From assembly GCF_028737215.1 (NCBI RefSeq), contig NZ_JAQZAM010000001.1, positions 248,001 through 312,000 on the forward strand: a stretch of 64,000 bases of DNA. The letters are read 5' to 3'. The notes under the pieces are model-generated. The model was given only the letters and a program-made list of their open reading frames with translations, searched no databases and was not told the origin of the DNA. Made by a program: the position numbers and the translations under genes. Source of the DNA: Actinomycetospora chibensis. GTDB lineage: Bacteria; Actinomycetota; Actinomycetes; Mycobacteriales; Pseudonocardiaceae. Shown piece by piece: positions 10,694 through 19,949 of this stretch (the stretch's first letter is position 1; each line of letters starts with the position of its first letter).

Positions 10694-13600
10694 AGCCGCT
10701 GGACCCCCGCCTGCTGCGCCACGTCCGCCCCGCCCGCACCTTCGTGGTGCTCACCGCCGCGGCGGGCGTGGCCACGGCCGGCCTCGTCGTCGCCCAGGCC
10801 GACCTGCTCTCACAGGTCGTCGCCCGGGCCTTCCTCGACCGCGCACCGCTCGCCGCCCTCACCGCGCTCCTCGTCGGCCTGGGCATCGTCGTCGCCGGAC
10901 GCGCGCTGCTGGCCTGGGCCACCGAGGCCGCCGCGGTCCGCGCCAGCGCCCGGGTCACCGGGCGGCTGCGCGCCGACCTCGTCGACCACGCCCTGCGCCT
11001 GGGACCGCGGGATCCCCGCCTGCCGTCGGTCGGGGAGCTCGGCACCCTCGCCACGCGGGGGGTGGACGCGCTCGACGGCTACCTGCGCCGCTACCTGCCC
11101 ACCCTCCTGCTCGCCACGACCGTCCCGCTGCTGGTCGGGGTGCGTCTGCTGACCGCCGACTGGCTCGCGGCCGTGATCGTCGCCGTGACCGTGCCCCTGA
11201 TCCCCCTGTTCATGGTGCTCGTCGGCCTGCGCACCCGCGACGACACCGCCCGCCGCTGGCGGACCATGGCGGTGCTCGGCCACCACTTCCTCGACCTCGT
11301 CGCCGGGCTCGACGTCCTGGTCGCCTTCGGCCGGGCCGGCGCGCAGAACGGACGCCTGCGCGCGGTCGCCGAGGAGTACCGGCGGACCACGATGCGGACC
11401 CTGCGGGTGGCGTTCCTGTCGGCGCTGGTGCTCGAGGTGCTGGCCACCCTCTCCGTCGCGCTCGTGGCGGTCTCGGTGGGGCTGCGCCTGGCCGGAGGCC
11501 GTCTCGACCTCGCCACCGGGCTGCTGGTGATCATGCTGGCGCCCGAGATCTACCTGCCGCTGCGCGCGGTGGGCGCCCGCTTCCACGACAGCATGGAGGG
11601 CCTGGCCGCGGCGGACGACGTCTTCGCGGTGCTCGAGACCCCGACGGCGGACGGCTCGGGGGCCCGCCGCCCGGCGCCGGACCCCTCGCGGGTCCCGCTG
11701 CGCCTCGACGGGATCGGCGTCGACGGTCGCGGCGGGCCCGTCCTCGACGACCTGGACCTCACCGTGGGCCCCGGCGAGACCCTCGGGCTGCGCGGACCGA
11801 GCGGTGCGGGCAAGTCCACCCTGCTCGACCTCGTCACCGGACTGCGCCGGCCCGATCGTGGACGCGTGTCGGTCGGCGGCGTCGGGCTCGACGACCTCGA
11901 CACCGAGGCGTGGCGGGCGCGGATCGCGTGGGTGCCCCAGCGGCCCGTGCTCGTCGTCGGCAGCGTCGCGGACAACATCCGGTTGGGGGCGCCGGACGCC
12001 ACCGACGTCGCCGTGGCCCGTGCCGCCCGCACGGCCGGCGTGGACATGGCCCTCGACACCGAGGTCGGCGAGCAGGGCGCCGGGCTGTCCACCGGCCAGC
12101 AGCGCCGCGTCGCGCTGGCCCGGGCGCTCGTCACCGACCGACCCCTCCTGCTGCTCGACGAGCCGACCGAAGGGGTCGACGCGGACACCCAGGCGGCGCT
12201 GCTGGCCGCCCTGCCCGAGGCACTCGCCGGGCGGAGCGCCGTCGTCGTCAGCCACCGCCCGGAGGTCCTGGCCGCCTGCGACCGGGTCGTCGCCCTGCCC
12301 CACCGCCGTACGTCGGCCGCGACGAGCAGCGCCACCCCCGGAGATGCGCCCGCGCCGGCGGGGCCGAGCACACCGGCGCCCGTCCCCCCTGCCCTGCCCG
12401 AGCGCGCCCTGCCCGAGGGAACGCGACGCGCGCGCGGTGGGCTGCGGTGGCTCGCCGCCGCCGTCCGTCCCCGCGCGGCCCGCCTCGCCGGCGCGGTCCT
12501 GCTCGGCGCGGGCGCGCTGGGCAGTGGGGTGGCGCTCGCGGCCACCTCGGCCTGGCTGATCTCCGCGCCGGCGCTGCAGCCCCCGCTGCTCACCCTGATG
12601 GTCGCGATCGTCGCGGTCCGCGCGTTCGGCCTCTCCAAGGGCGTCCTGCGCTACCTCGAGCGGCTCGCGTCCCACGACGCCGCGCTGCGCCTCGGCGCGG
12701 ACCTGCGGGTACGGGTGTGGCAGGCCCTCGTCCGGCGGGGCCCGGCGGCCACGGCCACGCAGCGCCGGGGCGATCTGCTCGCCCGGCTGACCGGCGACGT
12801 CGACGCCCAGCAGGACGTCCTCGTCCGTGGGCTCGTGCCCGCCGGCTCGGCGCTGCTCGTCGGTGCGGGCCTCGTCGGCCTCTTCGCGGTCCTGCTGCCC
12901 GAGGCCGCCCTCGTCCTCGCGCTCGGTCTGGTCCTCGCCGGTGTCGTGGCCCCGCTGCTCGGCGTGCTCGCCGGCCGCCGGGCCGCACGCACGACGGCTG
13001 CCGCCCGTGCCGCGGTGGCCACCGGCACCCTGGAGCTGCTCGAGGGGGCCGCGGACCTGCTCGTCCTCGGTGCGGCCGCCCGGCGCCGCCGGCGGCTCGC
13101 CGACCACGACGCCGATCTCGCGGCGCGCACCGTGGCCCAGGCCGGTGGCGCCGGCGTCGGCGCGGGGCTCGGGGTTCTCGGTATCGGCCTGGCCATGATC
13201 GGGGCCACCGTCGCGGGCGTCCTCGCCCTCGCCGACGGGCGGCTCGCGCCGACGGCGCTGGCCGTGCTCGCCCTGACACCGCTCGCCGCCGCCGAGCTCG
13301 TCGCCGGGCTCCCCGACGCGGCCGCCCGCCTCGCCGAGGCCGGGCCCGCCGCCCGGCGGCTGGCCGAGCTCGAATCCCGGCCGGCACCGGTGGCCGATCC
13401 CGTCCGGGCCGAAACCGTGCCCGCCGACCCGGCCGTCACCGCCGAGGCCCTGGCCGTGCGCTGGCCGGACGCGACGTCCGAGGCGGTCAGCGGCGTGACC
13501 TTCGTGCTCCCGCCCGGCGGGCGCATGGTGCTCGCCGGCCCGTCCGGTGCCGGCAAGAGCACCGTCCTCGCCGCGCTCCTGCGCGCCCTGCCCGCCGCCC

Positions 13601-14127
13601 GCGGTGCCGTCACGCTCGACGGGCACGACACCGCGACGATGGCCGGGGAGGACGTCCGTGCCCGGTTCGGCTGGTGCGGCCCCGCCGCGCACCTGTTCGA
13701 CAGCACGCTGCGCGAGAACCTGCGCCTGGCCCGCCCCGGTGCGACCGACGACGATCTGGTCGACGCGCTGCACCGTGCGCGCCTCGGCGCCTGGTTCGCG
13801 TCGCTGCCCGACGGGCTCGACACGGCCCTCGGCGACCACGGCGGGGCGGTGTCCGGCGGTGAACGTCAGCGCCTCGCGGTGGCCCGGGTCCTGATCGCCG
13901 ACCGCCCGATCCTCGCTCTCGACGAACCCACCGCCCATCTCGACGCCCCGACCGCCGCGGCGCTCGCCGGCGAGATCAGCGAGCTCAGTCGCGGTCGGAC
14001 CGCGATCGTCGTGTCCCACCGCCCGAAGGAGTTCCCGGATCTTCCGGTGGTCGCGATCGGCTCCGCGCCGGGCGTGCCCGGTCCGCGGCCGGAATCCACG
14101 GGGCGCGCGGTCACGCGGCCGGCCTGA
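10690..14127 (+). CDS. cydDC: Fused CydD-CydC heterodimeric-type ABC exporter
   Basis: 1145 aa, two complete ABC half-transporters in one chain. Half 1: membrane domain (about 15-310), Walker A GPSGAGKST near 372-380, signature STGQQRR (deviating from LSGGQ), Walker B LLLLDEPTEGVD. Half 2: membrane domain (about 595-880), Walker A GPSGAGKST near 950, signature SGGERQR, Walker B ILALDEPTAHLD. CydDC exports thiols and is needed for cytochrome bd assembly. Fusion of the halves is known in actinomycetes (CydDC in Streptomyces). The linker around 540-590 is Ala/Pro-rich. The different signature motifs suggest unequal ATP sites. GTG 10690 overlaps the cydB stop. Confidence 0.92.
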   Translation: MKPLDPRLLRHVRPARTFVVLTAAAGVATAGLVVAQADLLSQVVARAFLDRAPLAALTALLVGLGIVVAGRALLAWATEAAAVRASARVTGRLRADLVDHALRLGPRDPRLPSVGELGTLATRGVDALDGYLRRYLPTLLLATTVPLLVGVRLLTADWLAAVIVAVTVPLIPLFMVLVGLRTRDDTARRWRTMAVLGHHFLDLVAGLDVLVAFGRAGAQNGRLRAVAEEYRRTTMRTLRVAFLSALVLEVLATLSVALVAVSVGLRLAGGRLDLATGLLVIMLAPEIYLPLRAVGARFHDSMEGLAAADDVFAVLETPTADGSGARRPAPDPSRVPLRLDGIGVDGRGGPVLDDLDLTVGPGETLGLRGPSGAGKSTLLDLVTGLRRPDRGRVSVGGVGLDDLDTEAWRARIAWVPQRPVLVVGSVADNIRLGAPDATDVAVARAARTAGVDMALDTEVGEQGAGLSTGQQRRVALARALVTDRPLLLLDEPTEGVDADTQAALLAALPEALAGRSAVVVSHRPEVLAACDRVVALPHRRTSAATSSATPGDAPAPAGPSTPAPVPPALPERALPEGTRRARGGLRWLAAAVRPRAARLAGAVLLGAGALGSGVALAATSAWLISAPALQPPLLTLMVAIVAVRAFGLSKGVLRYLERLASHDAALRLGADLRVRVWQALVRRGPAATATQRRGDLLARLTGDVDAQQDVLVRGLVPAGSALLVGAGLVGLFAVLLPEAALVLALGLVLAGVVAPLLGVLAGRRAARTTAAARAAVATGTLELLEGAADLLVLGAAARRRRRLADHDADLAARTVAQAGGAGVGAGLGVLGIGLAMIGATVAGVLALADGRLAPTALAVLALTPLAAAELVAGLPDAAARLAEAGPAARRLAELESRPAPVADPVRAETVPADPAVTAEALAVRWPDATSEAVSGVTFVLPPGGRMVLAGPSGAGKSTVLAALLRALPAARGAVTLDGHDTATMAGEDVRARFGWCGPAAHLFDSTLRENLRLARPGATDDDLVDALHRARLGAWFASLPDGLDTALGDHGGAVSGGERQRLAVARVLIADRPILALDEPTAHLDAPTAAALAGEISELSRGRTAIVVSHRPKEFPDLPVVAIGSAPGVPGPRPESTGRAVTRPA

Positions 14128-14128
14128 C

Positions 14129-14165
14129 CCCCTCCCCCTCGCGCACGCGCCGTGGAGGAGGGAGC
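14129..14165. terminator. Weak hairpin after cydDC
   Basis: A CCTCC...GGAGG-type stem around a GC-rich loop (CGCGCACGCG) immediately follows the cydDC stop, in a gap between convergent genes. No T-tract is present. The rest of 14166-14304 holds no supportable gene. Confidence 0.3.
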
Positions 14166-14304
14166 CCGCGGGCCCTCAGGCCGTGATCGGCGGGCGGGAG
14201 GCGTCGAGGGGCACCAGGATCTCCGGGGGCGCGTCGCGACACCGACCAATGGGCCCCGGTCGATGCCGAAGGCCCCGACGGCCCGGAGAGAGCCGTCCCG
14301 CCGA

Positions 14305-15078
14305 TCACCCGGCGGACGGCGACGCGGTGGTGACGGGCGGTCCCTCGGCGGGGTCACGGTGGACGGGCAGCGGTGGGACGACGACGACGGGGCAGGCGCT
14401 GCTCCGCACCACGCCGGGCGTCGTGTGGTGGTGGTGGAACCACGCGTCGGCGACACCGAGCACGAGGACCTCGGCACCGCGGGCGCGGTCCAGCAGCGCC
14501 CGGTCGACGTGGTCCGAGGCGACCCGTACCGCGACCAGGGGCGCACCGCGTCGCTGCGCGCGGTCGGCGGCGAAGCGCCAGGCGCCCTCGCAGCCGGGCG
14601 TGCCGTCGTCCCCGACGAGCACCGGCGCGTGGTCGCCGCGCGGCGCGGAGGGGTCGTACCCGACGGGGACGACCACGAGGGGGACGTCGACGTGCCCGGC
14701 GAGTCCGCGGACCACGCCGCCGAGCAGGAGATCGCCGACCCGGCCGAGGCCGTCACTGCCGACGACCACCAGCGCGGCGTGGGCGGCCTCCTCGCGGAGG
14801 ACCTGCGCCGCTCCGCCCCCGATCACGGCGGTCTCGACCTCGAGCTCCGGCACGACCTCCCGAGCGGTCGCCGCGGCGGCGTCGAGCTCGTCCGGGGCGA
14901 CCCGCCGCCGGCGGCGCGGGTCCGCCGCGGCCGTCCAGCCGGGACGGCGACCGACCGGGGGAATCAGTGCGTGAACCAGTCGCAGACGGAGTCCCAGGTC
15001 GCGGGCCTCCACCGCCGCCCACCGCACCGTGCGGTCGTCGTGCTGCCCGCCGACACCGACGACCACCGGCGCACTCAC
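14305..15078 (-). CDS. Tandem universal stress protein, C-terminal domain degenerate
   Basis: 257 aa with two USP-like halves. The N-terminal half (about 1-140) ends with a nearly canonical nucleotide-binding motif (VVGSDGLGRVGDLLLGG); the C-terminal half lacks it and carries a run of four histidines (AWFHHHHTTPGVV), so ATP binding there is doubtful. USPs act in the cytosol in stress survival and several are DosR targets. GTG 15078 overlaps the stop of the upstream flavodoxin gene (GTGA), so it is the second gene of that operon. Confidence 0.75.
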   Translation of the reverse strand: MSAPVVVGVGGQHDDRTVRWAAVEARDLGLRLRLVHALIPPVGRRPGWTAAADPRRRRRVAPDELDAAAATAREVVPELEVETAVIGGGAAQVLREEAAHAALVVVGSDGLGRVGDLLLGGVVRGLAGHVDVPLVVVPVGYDPSAPRGDHAPVLVGDDGTPGCEGAWRFAADRAQRRGAPLVAVRVASDHVDRALLDRARGAEVLVLGVADAWFHHHHTTPGVVRSSACPVVVVPPLPVHRDPAEGPPVTTASPSAG

Positions 15079-15602
15079 CGTGCACCCCGGAGAGCCACGG
15101 CGAGCGCGATCCCCAGCTCGTCGCCCCAGGCCTCGGCGCGCGCCGCCTCGCCGTCGGCGAGCGGACCGTCCATCCCGACGACGCGGAAGCTCTGCGGGGA
15201 CCCCATCGGGATCATGCCGAGGCCGCGCAGGCGCCGGTGCACGCCCCGGGCGGCCGACCCGGGGAGACCGGACGCTCCCATCCGCGTCCCGAAGGCCGCG
15301 GCCCGACGGCCGGTGGCGCCCTGGAGCAGGGCCAGCCACTCGCGGACACCGATCCCCGAGGAGACGGGTGGGTGCTCCCGTCGCCCGGCCGCGTCCTGGC
15401 GGGTGCTGGGCCGGCTGAGGCCGAACGCGTGGGTCGGCCCCCCGACCACCACGAGGTCCACGTCCTCGGCGAGCCGCGCAGGCGCGGCACCGACCTCCAC
15501 GACCTCGGTCGGGACGTGGTCGTCGAGGCCGCGGGCCACCGCCCGGGCCACCTCCGCCGTGTTGCCGAACATGGACTCGAAGACCACCAGGGCACGGGAC
15601 AT
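15075..15602 (-). CDS. Flavodoxin-domain protein
   Basis: 175 aa. The N-terminal ESMFGNTAEVARAVARGL is a flavodoxin phosphate-binding loop for FMN; DLVVVGGPTHAFGLSRPSTR is the second FMN loop. An insertion at about 70-90 is rich in charged residues. A role as electron carrier or regulated flavoprotein is inferred. ATG 15602 follows GGAGGAGG. It heads the operon flavodoxin-USP and is divergent from the 96-aa small protein with a DosR-type box between. Confidence 0.82.
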   Translation of the reverse strand: MSRALVVFESMFGNTAEVARAVARGLDDHVPTEVVEVGAAPARLAEDVDLVVVGGPTHAFGLSRPSTRQDAAGRREHPPVSSGIGVREWLALLQGATGRRAAAFGTRMGASGLPGSAARGVHRRLRGLGMIPMGSPQSFRVVGMDGPLADGEAARAEAWGDELGIALAVALRGAR

Positions 15603-15721
15603 CCGGCCCACCTCCTCCTGCGCTGCGGACGGTCCCGACGCTGCCGGGGCGAGGTCGACGGCGGCAGTGACACAGGGCCCGGATACCGGGGGGCGTGCGT
15701 CGGGGCACCCCCCGTGGTCTC

Positions 15722-15735
15722 GGGACCTGAGTCTC
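15722..15735. promoter_or_regulatory. Candidate DosR-type box, GGGACCTGAGTCTC
   Basis: Matches GGGACTWWAGTCCC at 11 of 14 positions, including GGGAC and AGTC. It lies 75 bp before the 96-aa gene (plus) and 120 bp before the flavodoxin (minus). Confidence 0.6.
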
Positions 15736-15809
15736 TCCAGGAGGTGACCTCCGGACCTCGACCGCGAGGAACCCCCCGCGGTGGGCTGGTGCGGAGGAGA
15801 GGAGCCGTC

Positions 15810-16100
15810 ATGGAGACCACACCGCACCGCCGGATCACCGAGGCCTGGGAGCTCGTCGCCCACGCCGTGGATCTGCGTCGGCGCGGCGTGCCGCACGTGA
15901 CGCTGCTCGCGGCCCTCGACCAGGCCCGGAGGTCCCTGCACCACGAGCCGTGCCGGGACGCCCGCCGCACGCTCATCTGGGTCGCCGGCGCCCTCGAGCA
16001 CGGCGACGCCGGCCCCGACACCGACGCCCGCGTCGACGCCGCTCTGCGGGTCGCCGCCCATGATCTGGCCCGGTCCTCGTCGGGAGGTGACGCGCGATGA
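15810..16100 (+). CDS. Small conserved protein, family 1, unknown function
   Basis: 96 aa, no family I recognise. It is predicted mostly helical and has a near-equal-length paralogue at 23867-24157 sharing the pattern VxAVxLRRG-(6)-LAA-DQAxxSLHxEP and a C-terminal VDAALRVAxxxLARS. No cysteines suggest metal binding and no membrane segment is seen. ATG 15810 follows GGAGAGGAG. The stop overlaps the start of the nitroreductase (ATGA), implying a linked role; a DosR-type box precedes it. Confidence 0.7.
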   Translation: METTPHRRITEAWELVAHAVDLRRRGVPHVTLLAALDQARRSLHHEPCRDARRTLIWVAGALEHGDAGPDTDARVDAALRVAAHDLARSSSGGDAR

Positions 16101-17110
16101 CCACCCCGACCACGGACACCGTCCGGGCGGCGCTGCGCGACGCCGTCGCCACGTCACTGCGGGCCCCCTCGGAGCACAACGCGCAGCCGTGGCGATGGGT
16201 GCTCGCTTCCGACCACCTCGACCTCCACATCGACCGGGGACGTCGCCTGCCCTTCACCGACGAGCGGGGCCACGGCGTGCTCCTGGGCTGTGGGTGCGCC
16301 CTGCACCACCTGCGGGTGGCGCTCGCCGATCGCGGCTGGCACGCCCGGGTGCGCCACCAGCCCGAGAACCCCGACGAGCCCGAGGGACGCCCGCTGGCCC
16401 GGGTGCGGATCCGCCCCGCGGAGGGCGGCGTCGACAAGGACGTCCACCAGCAGGCCGCGGCCATCGACCGGCGGCACACGGACCGCCGCCGGTTCTCGAG
16501 CCGGTCGGTGCCCCCGGACGTCCTCGGTGCCCTCGGCGACGCGGCGCGGCCCTTCGGCGGGGTCCTGCACGTGGCGTTCGGCGCACACCGCGCCCTGTTC
16601 GCCGAGGCCATGCGCGAGGCCGCCGAGCGCCAGCCCGAGCAGGAGGGTTACGCCGCCGAGCTGTACCGGTGGACGCACCGCTACGCCGGGGCCCGGGACG
16701 GCATCCCGGCCGCAGCCCGGCTCGAGGGGCCACCGCCGTCCTACCGCGACCTGGTGCTGCGGTGGTTCCCCCGGGGGACGCTCCGCCAACCGCACGGGGG
16801 GATGGATCACGAGGACGCGTCGATGCTGGCGATCCTCACCGCGGTCGACGAGGAGCCCGTCTCCGTCCTGCGTGCCGGGGAGTCCCTCAGCGCGGTGCTG
16901 CTCGAGGCGACCGCGCTCGGCCTGGCCACGACGCCGATCACCCAGGTGCTCGAGGTGGCGGAGACCCGCGAGCGCCTCCGGCACCTGGTCGTCGGCGCCC
17001 ATCGCGCGCCCGTCGTGGCGTTGCGGATCGGCTGGCCCTCCGAGCGTGGCGACCCCCTGCACCCGACTCCGCGGCGGCCTCTCGATCACGTGCTGACCGA
17101 GGTGGACTGA
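16097..17110 (+). CDS. Acg-family nitroreductase
   Basis: 337 aa, the usual length of the Acg/Rv2032/Rv3131 family. The N-terminal APSEHNAQPWRW is the flavin-phosphate contact motif; a middle RRHTDRRRFSSR and the C-terminal VLEVAETRERLRHL with PVVALRIGWP are family landmarks. These flavoproteins are strongly DosR-induced in mycobacteria; Acg is proposed to sequester FMN rather than act as a classic nitroreductase. It starts within the stop of the 96-aa protein. The related fragment at 1-180 would be a second copy. Confidence 0.85.
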   Translation: MTTPTTDTVRAALRDAVATSLRAPSEHNAQPWRWVLASDHLDLHIDRGRRLPFTDERGHGVLLGCGCALHHLRVALADRGWHARVRHQPENPDEPEGRPLARVRIRPAEGGVDKDVHQQAAAIDRRHTDRRRFSSRSVPPDVLGALGDAARPFGGVLHVAFGAHRALFAEAMREAAERQPEQEGYAAELYRWTHRYAGARDGIPAAARLEGPPPSYRDLVLRWFPRGTLRQPHGGMDHEDASMLAILTAVDEEPVSVLRAGESLSAVLLEATALGLATTPITQVLEVAETRERLRHLVVGAHRAPVVALRIGWPSERGDPLHPTPRRPLDHVLTEVD

Positions 17111-17124
17111 CCACCACGCCCGGA

Positions 17125-17138
17125 GGTCGAGCGTCCGG
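17125..17138. promoter_or_regulatory. Weak DosR-type box, AGGTCGAGCGTCCG
   Basis: Dyad GGTC-GAGC-GTCC with both outer bases differing from the core, 43 bp before the P-type ATPase GTG. The gene may instead be read through from the nitroreductase. Confidence 0.3.
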
Positions 17139-17180
17139 GCCGCCGCTGCGTGACGTCGACGATCTTCGAGGGGAGGGCGG

Positions 17181-19949
17181 GTGACCCCGACGCGCACCCG
17201 GCGGCACCGCCGGCACCCTCCCGTCGGGGAGGACGAGCCGGGGCCCGCTCCACCGGCCGCGGGCGTCGACGCCCCCCTCGAGCGGCTCTGGCACGAGCTC
17301 CGTTCCGGGCCCGAGGGCCTCGACGAGCGGGACGCCGCGCGGCGCCTGCAGGTGCAGGGCCCGAACGCCCTGCCCGTCAGGGGCGGGCCGTCGTGGCCCC
17401 GTGCCCTGGCCCATCAGCTCGTGCACCCGCTCGCCCTGCTGCTCTGGGCCGCCGCGGGCCTGGCGCTCGTGGCCGGCACGCCGGTCCTCGCCGCGGCCGT
17501 CGTGATCGTGATCGCGCTCAACGCCGCGCTCGCGTTCTGGCAGGAGCAGCACGCCGAGCGTGCCGTCGCCGCCCTCGAGGCCTACCTGCCGGCCGGCGCA
17601 CGGGTGCTGCGCGGCGGCGTCGCGCGCGAGGTCCCGGCGTCCGAGATCGTGACCGGCGACGTCGTCCTGCTCGCCGAGGGCGCGGCCGTGCCCGCCGACG
17701 GTCGTCTGGTGGCCGGCACCGTCGAGCTCGACATGAGTGCGCTCACCGGCGAGTCGATCCCCGCGCCGCGCCGCGCCGGCCCCCACCCGCCGGGACCCGT
17801 GCTCGAGGCACCGGACCTCGTCTTCCGGGGGACGACCTGCACCTCCGGCTCGGCCCGCGCGGTGGTCACCGGCACCGGCGCGCACACCGAGATCGGTCGC
17901 ATCGCCGCCCTCACCGGGCACGTCGGTCACCACGAGAGCCCTCTCGAGCAGCAGGTACGTCGGGTGGCCTGGCTCATCACCGCCGTGGCGGTCGGGGTCG
18001 GCGCGGCGTTCCTCCCGATCGGGCTGGCCGCGGGGCTGTCGTTCTCCGCCGCGCTGGTGTTCGCGATCGGCCTCCTGGTGGCGAACGTGCCCGAGGGGCT
18101 CCTGCCCACCATCACGTTGGCGCTCGCGGCGGGCGTGCGCTCGCTGGCCCGCCACGGTGCCGTGGTCCGCCGGCTCTCGGCGGTGGAGACCCTCGGCTCC
18201 ACCACGGTCATCTGCACCGACAAGACCGGGACGCTGACCGAGAACCGGATGTCCCCGCAGGCGTTCTGGGCGCCGGCCACCGGTCGCGGGGATCCCACGC
18301 GCGACGCTGGCGCCGCGCCGGCGTTGGCCCGGGTGGCCCAGCGCTGCAGCGACGCCGACCTGCCCGACCCGGCGCGCGGGCGCGGGTCCGGCGACCCGAC
18401 GGAGCTCGCGCTGCTCGCCCTCGCCGCCGCCGCCGGCCTCGACACCCGCGCCGAGGCCCGGAGCCGGCGACGCGTCGCCCTGCACGCCTTCGATCCCGTC
18501 CTCCGGCTCATGTCCACCGTCGACGAGACCCCCGACGGACCGGCGGTGCACACCAAGGGCGCCGTCGAGGCCGTTCTCGCCCGGTGCACGCGTCTGCGCC
18601 GGGCGGCAGGTGCGGTCCCGCTCGGCGCGGACGAGCGGGACGAGGTCCTCGCGGTCGCCGAGGGCCTCGCGGCCGAGGGCCTGCGCGTCCTGGCCCTCGC
18701 CACCCGCCCCGCGACCGCCGCCGACGCCCGTGCCCCGCGGGCCGACGTCGAGGCCGGCCTCGTGCTCGAGGGCCTCGTCGGGCTGTTCGACCGGCCCCGC
18801 GACTCGGTCGCCCCCGCGATCACCCGCTGCCACGCCGCCGGCATCTCCGTGCACGTCGTCACCGGTGACCATCCCGCGACCGCCGGGGCGGTGGCCCGGG
18901 CGGTCGGCATCGGGGCCGACGGTCTGCGCGTCGTGACCGGCGTCGAGCTCGCGGCGCTGCGGGACGACGACCTGGATGCCCTGCTCGGCGCGGGCGACGA
19001 GATCGTGTTCGCGCGCGTGGCGCCCGAGGACAAGCTGCGCATCGTCGAGGCCCTCGAGCACCTCGGTGAGGTCGTGGCGGTCACCGGGGACGGGGTCAAC
19101 GACGCCCCCGCGCTGCGCCGCGCCGACATCGGCATCGCCATGGGGGCCTCCGGGACCGACGTCGCCCGCGAGGCGGCGACGATGGTGCTCACCGACGACG
19201 ACTTCGCCACGATCGAGCGCGCCGTGGCGGCCGGGCGCCGGGTGTACGACGACGTCCGGAAGTTCGTGGTCTACATCTTCGCCCACGCGGTGCCGGAGGT
19301 CGTGCCCTTCCTGCTCTTCGCGCTCTCCGGCGGGTCGATCCCGCTCGGGCTCACCGTGCTCCAGATCCTCGCGATCGACCTCGGCACCGAGACCCTGCCG
19401 GCCCTCGCGCTCGGCCGCGAACCCGCCGAGCCCGGGTTGATGGACCGGCCGCCGCGTCCCCGCTCCGAGGGCCTCGTCCGCCCGCGCATGCTGTGGCGGG
19501 CCTGGGGGCTGCTCGGCATCACGTCGGCCGTCCTCACGACCGGCGCCTTCCTCCTGGTGCTGCTGCGCGCCGGATGGACCCCGGGCGCGCCCACCGGACC
19601 GGGAAGCGCCCTCCACCCGGCGTACCTCGAGGCCACCACCGCCACCTTCGTCGGCATCGTCGCCTGCCAGATCGGGACCGCCTTCGCCGCGCGCACGGAG
19701 CACGCCTCGCTGCGCAGCGTGGGTCTGGGCACCAACCCGCTCCTGTGGTGGGGCATCGCCTTCGAGGTGCTCGTGACCGCTGCCGTCGTCTATCTCCCGG
19801 TCGGTCAGCAGGTCGTCGGGACCGCCCCCCTCGACGCCCCGACCGTGGCCCTGCTGCTGTGCTGCGCCCCTCTCGTCTGGGGCGTCGACGAGCTCGACCG
19901 GTGGCGCCGCCGCCGGTCGCCGACCACCCCGGACAGGAGAACGACATGA
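17181..19949 (+). CDS. CtpF-like P-type (P2A-class) cation ATPase
   Basis: 922 aa. An N-terminal cation-ATPase domain (APLERLWHELRSGPEGLDERDA), actuator motif TGES (about 190), NVPEGLLPT in the ion-binding helix, phosphorylation motif CTDKTGTLTEN with Asp347, and the hinge GDGVNDAPALRRADIGIAMG. A C-terminal set of about six helices completes the roughly ten-helix plan of Ca2+/Na+,K+-type pumps. M. tuberculosis CtpF (Rv1997) has this type and is in the DosR regulon; the transported ion here is not determined. GTG 17181 follows GGGGAGGGCGG. The stop overlaps the next gene (ATGA). A truncated relic of the same N-terminus sits at 34005-34100. Confidence 0.88.
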   Translation: MTPTRTRRHRRHPPVGEDEPGPAPPAAGVDAPLERLWHELRSGPEGLDERDAARRLQVQGPNALPVRGGPSWPRALAHQLVHPLALLLWAAAGLALVAGTPVLAAAVVIVIALNAALAFWQEQHAERAVAALEAYLPAGARVLRGGVAREVPASEIVTGDVVLLAEGAAVPADGRLVAGTVELDMSALTGESIPAPRRAGPHPPGPVLEAPDLVFRGTTCTSGSARAVVTGTGAHTEIGRIAALTGHVGHHESPLEQQVRRVAWLITAVAVGVGAAFLPIGLAAGLSFSAALVFAIGLLVANVPEGLLPTITLALAAGVRSLARHGAVVRRLSAVETLGSTTVICTDKTGTLTENRMSPQAFWAPATGRGDPTRDAGAAPALARVAQRCSDADLPDPARGRGSGDPTELALLALAAAAGLDTRAEARSRRRVALHAFDPVLRLMSTVDETPDGPAVHTKGAVEAVLARCTRLRRAAGAVPLGADERDEVLAVAEGLAAEGLRVLALATRPATAADARAPRADVEAGLVLEGLVGLFDRPRDSVAPAITRCHAAGISVHVVTGDHPATAGAVARAVGIGADGLRVVTGVELAALRDDDLDALLGAGDEIVFARVAPEDKLRIVEALEHLGEVVAVTGDGVNDAPALRRADIGIAMGASGTDVAREAATMVLTDDDFATIERAVAAGRRVYDDVRKFVVYIFAHAVPEVVPFLLFALSGGSIPLGLTVLQILAIDLGTETLPALALGREPAEPGLMDRPPRPRSEGLVRPRMLWRAWGLLGITSAVLTTGAFLLVLLRAGWTPGAPTGPGSALHPAYLEATTATFVGIVACQIGTAFAARTEHASLRSVGLGTNPLLWWGIAFEVLVTAAVVYLPVGQQVVGTAPLDAPTVALLLCCAPLVWGVDELDRWRRRRSPTTPDRRTT

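Noticed and set aside
10810-14019. A 1069-codon antisense frame over cydDC
   Set aside because: Same GC artefact; cydDC has two full ABC domains.
14245-14260. CGACCAATGGGCCCC as a DosR-type box
   Set aside because: Half-site spacing does not fit and it lies downstream of two convergent genes, with no promoter expected.
16938-19703. A 921-codon open frame antisense to the P-type ATPase
   Set aside because: The ATPase on the plus strand has every catalytic motif; the antisense product is low-complexity and motif-free.
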